The position numbers were made by a program, and so were the translations under genes. A stretch of DNA of 64,000 nucleotides from Isoetes taiwanensis (Eukaryota; Streptophyta; Lycopodiopsida; Isoetales; Isoetaceae), in NCBI GenBank assembly GCA_021234155.1, contig JAJEKV010000014.1, positions 6,031,563 through 6,095,562 of the forward strand. Reading direction: 5' to 3'. Below are positions 31,329 to 41,475 of the stretch, piece by piece (position 1 is the stretch's first letter; every line of letters starts with the position of its first letter). The notes under the pieces were generated by a model, which ran no database searches, was not told the DNA's origin, and saw nothing but the letters and a program-made list of their open reading frames with translations.

Positions 31329-33290
31329 ATGGCTGCCTCGAGGTCCATACTATTCCATGGAGTCAAAGTGGGCGAAGGAAAAGTACATGCCTTCGACAAG
31401 CACCACAACTTGCCCTTGCCGAGAGATAGCATTGTAGTGTCTATGGAAGTTATTCTCGACGGAAGCATTAGTTTGCCATATCCTGAACCGGAATTTACAA
31501 CACTCGCGGATTCGCGAGGGAGTTTTATTTTGTGGCCAGCGCAGTGGATAGCTACCCTTACACAAGAACCTGAAATATCCACACCGCCTGCACAGATTAA
31601 AAAAATTGATTGGCTGGGCTTGCAAGCACCGGAAAGCCCTTCAGTGAATAACATTCGAGGCATTTCAAGGGACGAGCTAGTAGAGAAAAGTTGCACACTA
31701 CTCCATGACTGCTGCAACATTCCGTATGCCCTTGGGGTGATCATCTTCATTGACCCTAATCAGGCTGTCGGTGACATGAGATTGGGAGAAGACTACTTGG
31801 CAGCAACCATAATGAAGACATTCCCTATGCCAGATAGGCCGACCATGCGATGCCAAGCATGTGCTGAAATGCCACGCTTGCGACCTACTCCAGTGAGGTG
31901 GCCGATTGCCTTGGTGTTAGTAGACAATGTTGCTGTGTCAACACTCATAAAGACTGCGAAACAGACAGTCGTTGAAGCAGAACCCTATGCCATGCAAATT
32001 GAGCCTGAAAAGGCAACAAAGAGGACGTACAGAATGGTGAACCGGACCCCACGTTCACCTCCTGTGGCCACTAAAGCTGAGAGAAAAATCACAGCAGCTT
32101 CCATTCTAGACTTTAAGTCTTTTTGCTCACTTTGCATCGCGAAGATCTTTGCGCCAAACTTCACATCAGGCGAGATAGCGTGTATGCGTAGGTTCTATTG
32201 GAACTTGTGAGCTTCAGATAGGACCACATTTGTTTTCAACATGTTAGACCTCTGTTCACAGAACGGCCTGGTCCAGAAGCTGATGCTAAATAATAAGCAG
32301 GTATGCTTGAAAGCATGGCATAGAGCCTATGGTATACCAATGTCCACATTCTATAAGTGGCGAAGACTTTTCCTTGCTGGTCACAGAGTTGCTGAGCATG
32401 GTAACACGGGCACGAAAAAGCCGAGGCCTCACACTCTCACGGAAAGGCCATAATCGTCTATGTACATCGATGAGAATGCGAGACGATGCCCCCACAGATC
32501 CAAAATCACTACTGAAGGGGTGAGAGAGAATGTGAAGAGGCTCCCCTCTGTCCTAACTAAAAAGGACATTCTTCAAGAGGTGGACGCCAATGTGATGGAG
32601 ATGACGGGCAAGCACATCTCACATTCTTCATTCTCACGTGGGTGGAAGCAAAATCATTCAGAGGTTGCAATAGCAAAGAGGACAGCTTTCTCCAAGTGCA
32701 ATACCTGTATTGTAATAAAAGAGAAAATGGCTAAAACCAGAGATCCACGGGAGAGAAGAGAATTGCAGATGGAAAGGAAGGAACACATGACAGCCCAAAT
32801 CTCTTGTAGGAGCTTTATCTTGGTCATGGAGAGCTTTGTCCCATCGATCGCCGGACCAGGCGCTCACTATCATACATGATAAGATGGACCAAAACAAGGC
32901 TATGATTCCAAGACTGGAGAAATTAGCCAAATCGGTATGGAGAGGTGAACGCTTGAAAGTCAGCGTGACTGGTGCACTCATGCATGGCCATGGCACAGGT
33001 GCCTTAGGACATTTCTCACTCGACCTTTGGAAGGATGATTCAAATTTTCATGTTGGTTCCTTGAATCATGCTATCAAAACACTGGAGGACACTTCCGAAG
33101 ACAATTGGGGTCATTTGAGAGAAGAAGCTCGCCCTGAGGGCATGTGGGGAACCGCACTCCTAAACAGTGCGGGGTTGAGGACAAAAAAAAACAATTGCAC
33201 TGGGGTAGACTTTGTAGCACCTCCTAAGCAAGCAGCGCAATTTAAGAGGCTACCCTCTCCCACTAGAACTATGCTCGTCCTCGAGCATCC
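31329..33290 (+). pseudogene. E2 transposase candidate (truncated)
   Basis: Starts MAASRSILFHGVKV just after a splice acceptor. The first frame runs to a TGA at 32208-32210 and contains DSRGSFILWP and CTLLHDCCNIPYALG, which align with E3 (EARGSFFLWR). After the stop the homology continues: TTFVFNMLDL, STFYKWRRLFLAGHRVAEHGN (E3: SAYLKWKAQFLEDARKAEHGN), ISHSSFSRGWKQN, SKCNTC, LTIIHDKMDQNKAMIPRL and HGHGTGALGHFSLDLW. The second and third acidic motifs of the catalytic core (QLDNCAGQ, HTHED) are missing, because the gene gives way to an LTR-like remnant near 33290. It therefore cannot make an active enzyme. Confidence 0.7.
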
Positions 33291-33406
33291 AAGGATATAC
33301 CATGTCTATGTCATACCATGTCACAATGATTACCAAGTCTTTGCAAATTACCCATGCATATAGGCACCCATGGAGACTCGAACTCAAGACCTGCTCTGAT
33401 ACCGAC

Positions 33407-35923
33407 TGTGATGTTCCTAACCGACATGCCCGTAACCAACTGAACAAAACCGTATAGAAGTTTATGAGTAGTCGCTTCTACCCATTTATGCCAGTGTCTC
33501 GGGAATGCCCCACAGGCACATTCAAGGATCGAATACTCGAGCGGTCTACCATGGGCCCGTTAAAAATATCATGTGTGCTATCTAATGATTTATGCGACTC
33601 TTATTTTTACTTAGATCATTTCATCCATTCCACCAATTTTTGCATTATGGAATCATGGAACTAAGTTAAAAAATGGGATATAGAAGAGCACTTATGCATA
33701 GAAGTGAGTCAGCTAACTTATTATCTAATTTATTATCTAAGTCAGCACCCTTATGTATAGAAAAGAGTCAGCACATGGGCGTTTATGATTTCAAGATGAT
33801 TATTTAATATGAAATCCAACGTATAGCAATATGGAGCAGTGGGAAGAGTTGAGCTGATTTGATGTTCCTACAACAATTTTTCATGGTTCTGGTATTTATT
33901 CTGATGTTAATCCTTGTGGTTGATTTTGGCATTATTGCAATGTCCATTGTGCATGTTTTTTACCATTGGAAAAACTAATTCGGTAGAAGCATATTACTCG
34001 GACATGTCAAAGAGATAGATGATGGTTTTATTTCATATAAGTCCTATGCCTACCAGCTGTCAATGGAGAGTGGAATATGAGAAATATCTATGCTATAGTC
34101 TGAACGTGTCTCTATGATTGAGTCCATATAGATGTTTTAGGCATGCAGCAGGAATAAAGCATGGTTACTAGGCAAAGGGCAGACACATAAATATAGTATA
34201 AATTTTGATGAACTTTTTTGCCGCAGTGCCACATTTTTGAAGACAATTATGGTAGCAAAGGAATGTATAATAGACCTGGCCATTGATGGGCCAGTATACG
34301 TACTTATGTAACTATGTACATGCATGGCATGTATGCAGCATGAGTCCAGGGTTTTGTCTCTTTGGAGAAAGGATTTTGCAGAGCATGAAGACAGAGAGCA
34401 ATTCTGGACAGTTTTGAAGCCCGAATTTTGAAGCATCATATCTCGGCGACCCGAAATCTTTTTTAGGTGATTTTTTATTTTTTGGAAAGATTTCTAAATA
34501 AGCTTTTCGGAATGGTCTGATCAGCCCAAAATTCATCTGTATGCAAAAGTTATGATAGAAATAGTGATACTGGGTCAGAATTGACTGCACTATGTATCTT
34601 TTTCTACCATTTAATTCTTGAAGCTAGAAGGCGATCTTCTGAGGCGCAAGCAACGAGAAAGGGTCCAGAGGTCTATGCTTGAAGAAATTGTTAGGTGAGG
34701 TTTTGCTATTGATCAATTGAGGTGCTATGATCTGTCGTGATTAGTCTATACATGATTTTTGCATGTGTATATGATAAATTATGAAATTGTTGGAGAATTT
34801 TTGCATGTGTACATGGAAACATATCTGGAAGGGCTAATTCTAAGTCAAGATGGTCTGAAATTACTTGGAAAGTGTCGATATAGCTTGAATCCACAGAATT
34901 GGCATGTTTTGAACCTTTTTTGTTGGATGTCTACAAGTTTTGAAACTAACTGATCAGTTTCTTTTATTGCTGTTTATATTTGTTTGGTTGAGTTGTCTCT
35001 ATATTTGGTTGGTTTAATATTTTGTTGCTAATCTAATGAACTAATTAAGGAATAAACTATTGGGATGGGGCTCAATTGTCTTGCACGTGGATGGAATCAG
35101 TGAAGACTGCACAGATTGCTCATAATAGTCACAAGAATTGTAATAGTAAGGAAATGCATTGTTTTGAATGATTGTAATGTAACTAAAATAGTATAAAATA
35201 TAAGGATTACTGATTCTAAAATGGTAGAGAACATGACAGACTGACCTATGAGATGGACCTTAAGTAGATCCTTCTTGACATGAGTAAAGGAGAATATGAG
35301 CATTTGGGTAGCTAATCGGTAAGTTTGAGCATGAAACTCAAGGATTGTGCCATCTGTGTTGTTTTGGCTCATAAAGATGGAGCTATAATGATTCAAAATA
35401 ATGTGGCAAGGATTACATGCAGTTGCAGTCATCAGGTTATATAGATTTTTAAGTTGGAAGTGCTGGGTTTTGAGATTTTTCATTAGTTACATGAATAAAT
35501 CTCTCTATTATGGAACGTAAGTTTATAGTAAAATATATTAAAACCAACTAATGATTGAGTTGTAACTATTGGGATGGAACTTTTTGAAGGTAAGGCATGA
35601 TATGGGATTGAGTAGTTTGGCCAAGAGAGTCATAGGAAGCGTATGGGGGCTTTTGAGTACGGTTATGGCATGGAGCAGCGTTGGCATAACAAATGAAGTA
35701 CATAGGTGTTGGATCTACATCAATATGACAGCCAGGCTTGTGACTTCCTCGATGTGTGGGATTGATCATGATCTAATAGCTAGACTTGTGACTTCCTCGA
35801 CGTGTGGGATTGTGATCACTGAGTTTGCTACCTCGACATGGTATTAGATGTATGGGCAACTTCAGCGAGGGGCAGAGTATGATCTAGGCACTTGTAGTAG
35901 TAAATAATCTAATGAACATCACA
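33407..35923 (-). repeat. Putative 5' LTR of a truncated minus-strand retroelement
   Basis: Starts TGTGATGTTCC and ends GAACATCACA (inverted ends with TG...CA), 2517 bp. Immediately outside its low-coordinate end, on the minus strand, lies CGGTATCAGAGC, one mismatch from the tRNA-iMet primer site TGGTATCAGAGC. It is followed by only about 100 bp of internal sequence before E2 resumes. It contains a 30-bp repeat with GACTTGTGACTTCCTCGA (about 35732 and 35781). There is no mate and no target duplication. Confidence 0.35.
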
Positions 35924-36175
35924 TGTCTTGGTCTTTGGTATTGCATCACCTGTTGATGTCTCTTCCAAGGTCGGGCTTCTAGGTTGGTGGGCTAGATTGC
36001 TCTGGCATGCTCATGTTCATCTGTGTTTCTCTGTGGTATTCTTGTGCTCTGTGATCACCGGGCATAGTTCTCTTGGCAGGGACGCTATGAAACCTCTGTG
36101 ACTCCATGGTAAGAGGTCCTCCAGTGCTAGACGTGGGCTGGGAAGGGTATGTGCATACGAGGTTCACCCCACCAC

Positions 36176-38571
36176 TCACGCCACAGGGCTCGGAATGTGA
36201 GCTGGCTGGGCATGTTTCTGCTCCTCAACTGGCCCAAGAAGATATTTGTCTACTTTGCCGTAGAGGGACTCCGGAAAGCTTTCCTTCTCCATTTCTTTGC
36301 GTTCTTCAGCCCATCCACTGATACTGCTAGCGAACATAAGCATTAAGTTCTCCGTGAATATGGGATGAGCTTGCCTCAAGGCAGCCATGTCTTTAAATGG
36401 TAGTTTTTTTTACATCCTTGAGGTGTCTGAGAAGCGCCCGCTCCATTGTTCCAATCTTTTTCAGCTCAAGGGCCCTAACCTTCATGGTACGTCTGCCTGT
36501 ATTTCCTTTGAGGAAAGTGGTGCCATCATTGCTCCCCTTCATCAGCCTTTGTAGATCTAGAGGATGCATGGACTTCAATGGGCGACAAGAATTGTTGGTA
36601 AAAGTCTTAGCCTATCTTTCACTTCAATTTTTTCTTCCTTTTCATCCTTCAAACGATCTTCATAACAGTGCACATGGACCATGTTTCGTCATCCAGGTAA
36701 ACAAATTAGTCGTAGTCACGCATAGTTGCTTTCTTCAATGTTTGGAGCGCCACGGCCATCCAATCCTACAAGACACACAAAGCATTAGATAAGGCCCATC
36801 CAGTAAGTGCCAAATTGGGCGCCCGCCCATTTTCCCTTGATGATTGCAAAATTGGGCGACCGCCCAATTTCCCTCGACGAGTGCGAAATTGGGCGCCCGC
36901 CCAAGTTCCCTCGACGAGTGTCCGCCCAATTTGACACTCATTGAGTATCAACATGGAGTATCAACAACAAAGGTTGAAGAGCACTTACAGAATAAGCTCC
37001 ATCAAGGGACTGCCCGCGTTTGCCCTTCTGAGGCTTCCCGTAAAATGCCCACTGGTTTTGAAGCTGCTGAATTTCTTCAAAGAAAACTTCTTCGTGTGTA
37101 GTCTTCTTTGTTATATCATTATTCTTCTGGCTCACACGAACATACTCATGGCTGTGAGATTTCCGCTAGCACTCGGCATTTTCTTTTGTCATAAAAAAAG
37201 AATATGAGTTCTGCCAAGTGCTTTCTTTCAGGCGGCCATGTCAAAGCTTGTGGGACAAGCAGTTGAGCAACCGTCGTCGTATGGTTGCCATTCACAATCT
37301 AGAATTCTGTATTTTCCAAGTTTGTGGCCTTCTTCCACTTAATTGCTCATCCGGTCTATGGGTCGAATGGTACGACATCAGCACAGGGAGGGTGCATCTG
37401 ATGGCTGATTCATATAGAGGTCCAAGTGCTCTGGACTTATGACCCTACATGTCATATTTGCCGGGGCTTTGCGCATCTTGAACACATCGATATCAATCTC
37501 GAAGCCCACCCCAGAGGGTAAATTCTCTCCCTGTGCTTGATGTTGACAATGGCACTCTGAGACAACTCATGTCTGCTCTCTTGTGTGACGTCGCCAGCAG
37601 ATGGAATGACTTTTACGATCTGCCAGCAAGTCTCCCGTTCTTCAGATTCAGATGCAGACAAAGACTCCCTCTCCGAACCATGTGGGCTCTCGAGTGTAAT
37701 GTCCCGCTTGTGTCTCTTGGAGGACGAACCAGCTACAAGTTGTCCTTTGCGCTTACCGGCTTCCTCTTCAGACGACCCTTCCTCTTTTGCACTGAACTCG
37801 GGCGACCTTCGTGTCCTCGACATTCCACCCAATAAAAGTTTAGGGGCAGCTTTAGTGGGAATAGTCATGACAGGTGTCCTCGCCTTCTTTGCAATTATCA
37901 GCGTCTCCACGAAAGCTTATGATGTCTCACCTTTCTTTGGAACCCCGTATCTGTACCTTAGCCACTTAGTATCATAGACTTTGGGTTGGTTTTTGCCATG
38001 ATACTCCGTATACAATGCTTTAGACCTGTTCTGCTTGTGTTCAAATATCCATTGACGGACTGCGTAGAAGCCATCCAAGATATCAGTACGACATTTGATG
38101 CCAGACCGCTCTAAACTCTCATATAAGTCAAGCACCCATCCTCTCTGCGCGCAAGAGTGTGGGCTTTCAGTTATACTTGCGTCATCATCGTGGGCTCGTA
38201 GCTAGAAAGGGGAAGCTTATAACGGTTGAAAGCCCTATCTATGGTGTCTTCAACAACATCCAACTGGAAATCGTCATTGTTATCTGGTGAGACCTCCATG
38301 TGATGAGAATTCCTGCTGAGTGGATTTTTCGTGTCCCTCTCTCACCAAAATAAAGCAAAAGGTCCTTGAGGTGGTTCGTCTAGGATCCGGGGTGGATATT
38401 CCCTATCTCCATGCACCAGGTCCATTCCTCAACTACTGGCAAAACTTCATAAGCCACTACAGTGATGTCAGCAAATAGTTCTTTGTCTTCTGCCGTCCTT
38501 GCTTCGACTACAGCTTCTGCAAATCTCGGTGCGGGCCCACACACTCGAGCAGTCTGCTTTATTCGCGCCAT
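36176..38571 (-). pseudogene. E3 ParB-domain gene with H3-like N-terminus (truncated)
   Basis: Begins MARIKQTARVCGPAP at 38571, just downstream of a good splice acceptor (CTTTCTGTTGTGTAG). Following blocks: SGIKCRTDILDGFYAVRQW (38100); a linker with basic and acidic runs (KRHKRD, SASESEERE); IVNIKHRERIYPLGW (37500); an off-frame IVNGNHTTTVAQLL (about 37295-37255), the ParB signature; EEIQQLQNQWAFYGK (37060); an intron with three palindromes (about 36740-36930); TTFLKGNTGRRTMKVRALELKKIGTMERALL (36500), which matches E2's VFLKVQQGYTGR region; and a helix-rich end near 36180. The methyltransferase part is absent, lost where the LTR remnant begins (35923). Several frame breaks. Confidence 0.6.
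38380..38571 (-). CDS. First coding exon of the E3 ParB gene, histone H3-tail-like start
   Basis: The first nine residues, MARIKQTAR, equal histone H3's MARTKQTAR except T3 to I. The rest (FAEAVVEARTAEDKELF, LPVVEEWTWCMEIG) shows no histone fold and resembles the folded N-terminal part of E2's gene only loosely. The codons AAG CAG ACT GCT CG are ones often used in plant H3 genes, which would fit capture of an H3 5' end as well as convergence. Confidence 0.7.
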   Translation of the reverse strand: MARIKQTARVCGPAPRFAEAVVEARTAEDKELFADITVVAYEVLPVVEEWTWCMEIGNIHPGS

Positions 38572-39577
38572 AATTCCTACACAACAGAAAGAAGTGTTAG
38601 AACACGGTCCCAACAAAATTTCCCAGGGCATTCTTGACTCGGCCGAGCGCAAATCGGGCGTCCGCCCAATTTCCTCATTGGGCCATGGTGAAGCTGTTAA
38701 AACTCAATTCTGGAAGGAGAATTGGGGCTGTGGAAATGGTTGGATCATTGAGGCCAAATCGGGCGCCCGCCCAATTTGGTGTGAGGGGCATGCATCAAGA
38801 TGAACATAATCAGGGTCCCTTCTCACACCAAATTGGGCGGGCGCCCAATTTGCTCAATTGCCCATGCCTTGGACTGAAGAAAGTTGGGCTCCTTTTGAAA
38901 AAATTGGGCGTCTACCCAATTTGCTGCGAGGGGCATGGAACAGGATGAACGTGAAAGGAGTTCCTTCTGTAGAAGTAGGGCGCCTGGCCAATTTGTTTAA
39001 GTAACCATGGGTATAAGAAGACATCAATCAAGCCCTTAGTCACAGCAAATTGCGCGGGCGCCCAATTTGTTCAATGGCCCATGTCTCAGATTGAACAAAG
39101 TTAGACTACCCTTTGAATAATGCATGTTTGAAATTAAAATTGGGCGGGCTTTAAATGACGTGTTTGAAATTCAAATTTTCTGTGCATTTAATAACGAGGT
39201 CCACATTTAATTCCTCACGCTCAATTATGGCAACGATCCATTTTTATTTGAAAAGATCCATTTGTTTTAGGCATGACACTTGTCATGCGTGCATGAACGG
39301 TCCATAGCCCCTTTAAAAGCCCGTTCTGCTCTTCGACTGTAGTTTTAGAAATTTCTGTGTTCTCCCTGTTGCCTTGCTATACGCTCCACTTCACTTTTTA
39401 AGCCCAGTTCTCTATTCACCAATCATCTTCGTCCCCTTCCGGTAGCCCTATACTCCCGAACCGGTACATGGCACTTTGCTACTTCTCAGCGGCTTGTCGC
39501 CTTCCTCTTGGCGCCTTCTTCTGTTGATTGTCCTATCGCCTTCGAATCCCTGTACACTAGGCGAATCGCACCAGTTG
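38572..39577. promoter_or_regulatory. Central divergent promoter region of E3
   Basis: Separates the two divergent E3 genes. It has five clear 22-mer palindromes. A TTTAAA at 39312-39317, followed by a pyrimidine-rich leader, may be the transposase promoter. The palindrome orientation changes between 38777 and 38830. Confidence 0.45.
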
Positions 39578-41475
39578 ATGGCATCTCGTCCCACGACAGG
39601 AGGCAAAGGTAAGCTGGACTACTTGTTTAATATTAACTTGGCAGTATCTCTCAGCGCCTGCCTGATTGAGGCTGCCACATCATAAACGTGACCCTTAGGG
39701 TATCCTACATTCCATTGTGGAAATTGGGATGTGGCTAGCAATTTCGCCTCACTGGTCCCCACCAATGCATACCTCTCTGAAGAAATTCGGTGGGCGCCCA
39801 ATTCTTTCCTAAAGGGCGCCTGATTTTGCTCAATATAAGGCCATTGGGCAAATCTGGTGGATGCCCAGTTTGGTCTGGAAAGGGCCCTATTTCTCCAGAA
39901 GGGACCCAGACAGCAAATTGGGCGGGCGCCCAATCGTGTCGCACGCATAACAAGTTTAGGCGGGAGAATATGTTTTAAAGTTGGGGGGGACATTTTATTT
40001 TAAAATTAGGGGGGAAATTACATTCAAATTTTGGGGGGAAGCTATGTTTAAATGTAAATGCTTATCAAACCTTTCGATTTTTTGGCATTACTCTTCTTGG
40101 CTAGTCTCTTATCTTCAAGACGCCGACCATCTTCAACGCTTAATAATCATGGTGACTAAATCTCCAAAGGTTTGTGCTCTTCAATAGTTTGTACTCGCCA
40201 TAGCTCGATGTCTATTTGCCATAAAACTAATCTCAAGGGCTATTCAAATACACACCCCTTCATTCACGCCTTTTCATTGATGCTTGTTCATCCACGACTC
40301 CTCAATCACGCCTCTTCACATGCATTGGTAAAGAATTTGCCGTGCTAACCAAGAAGAGCTCGATCAGGGTCACAGGGCTTGGTAATTCAGTCATAGTTCT
40401 GGAGATTGGACTTTAACAGCTAATGTCAGATTTACATCTACTCTGCGTGTCTTGACGATGGTGTGCAGGGAATGTGTGCACGCTATTTTCTAATGCTTGT
40501 TTGTTTTTCCCCAAGTACCTCCATGACAATTCCATTGTGATGTGCAGTCAAGCGCTTGTTTGTTTTTCCCCAAGTACTCCATGATAATTCCACTGTGGTG
40601 TGCAGTGAAGCCCTCCTCCCCCCCCCCCACCACAAATTGGGCGGGCGCCCAAGATGTTGTTTTAGTGTCTCCCCCGTTCATGTTCTTCTACACAAAGGGC
40701 CAAATTGGGCAATTTGTATATCTTGAATGTGCATAAATTGGCCAAAGGGGCGACATCTATATATCTATTCGGAGTTTTGCCAGCTAAATTGGGCGGGCGC
40801 CCAAGTTGACCTTCCGAGTCTCTACCCCCTTTAATGTTCTTCTACAACAAGGGCCAATTTGGGCGGGCGCTCAATTTGTCCGCAATCATGGCATGTCCAG
40901 AAGGTGAACTTGGGCGGGCGTCCAATCTGACTTTGAATGCATTAATACTAACGTTATACAAGCCCCTAATGTGGGAAAATTGGACGGCCGCCCAATTTGC
41001 AACGAGGGAAATCTAACGGCCGCACAAGTGAAAATCGGCACCCGCCCAATTTCATTGTCCGTGTAACCCTTGAATTGCCATGCCCCTATGTCTTTTGCAT
41101 TGCTTTCTCGTTCTCGTTATTCGGTTTTAACAGAACCGAAATCCTTGTGCAGGTTGTGTATCTCTTCCTTAATGATCGACTGGTAGCGAAAGGAGTTGTG
41201 GGGCAAATGACACAATGCGACTTCAAGGAAATACCGAATGGAGTAGTGAGCGTTGGTGTTGAGGAAGTGATTGAAGGCCACCATACCCTTCCTTGGTCGA
41301 CTCCGGATGCAAACACAATAGCAGAAGCCAGGGGCTCATTCTTTCTCTGGAGAAATGAAGATGCTGGTGAGTCGTCTGTTAATGACGTCCCCAGAAAAAG
41401 ACAGCGGACAGAGGTGGGAAAGGAGGCACAATCGCTGACAAGATATACGCTTCTTGAAATGGATTGTGAGATATG
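39578..41475 (+). CDS. E3 transposase candidate, 5' part (before the nested retrotransposon)
   Basis: Exon 1 (39578-39608) encodes MASRPTTGGK. The donor AAAG|GTAAGC and an acceptor CCTTGTGCAG at about 41143-41152 bound a 1.5-kb intron rich in palindromes. Exon 2 starts VVYLFLNDRLVAKGVVG, continues through GVVSVGVEEVIEGHH and AEARGSFFLWRNEDAG, which align with E2's gene (SIVVSMEVILDG; ADSRGSFILWP), and reaches MDCEI at 41475, where the nested element is inserted. The frame resumes at 51650 (WHSCDS). Before that insertion this exon was continuous. Confidence 0.7.
41471..41475. other. Target-site duplication ATATG, left copy
   Basis: ATATG directly precedes the LTR start TGTTGACCC; the same five bases follow the other LTR at 51645-51649. 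Confidence 0.95.

Larger units (their letters stand above)
36812..41052. repeat. E3-specific palindrome family (22-mers)
   Basis: Arms AAATTGGGCG and CGCCCAATTT around two central bases. Copies start at 36812, 36848, 36886, 38651, 38756, 38830, 38901, 39047, 39783, 39914, 40634, 40796, 40856, 40907, 40977 and 41032, with further half-sites (36918, 38976, 39138, 40702). All lie in introns and the central region of E3; none lies in E1, E2 or the nested retrotransposon. The central pair is mostly CC (once AC, once TC) up to 38777 and mostly GG from 38830 on. Confidence 0.9.

Noticed and set aside
33407-35923. Solo LTR
   Set aside because: No target duplication (flanks differ) and a primer-like site on one side; better read as a truncated element end.
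36812-41052. CRISPR-like array because of many short palindromic repeats
   Set aside because: Spacing is irregular (tens to over 1500 bp), there are no uniform spacers and no cas genes, and the context is eukaryotic and spliced.
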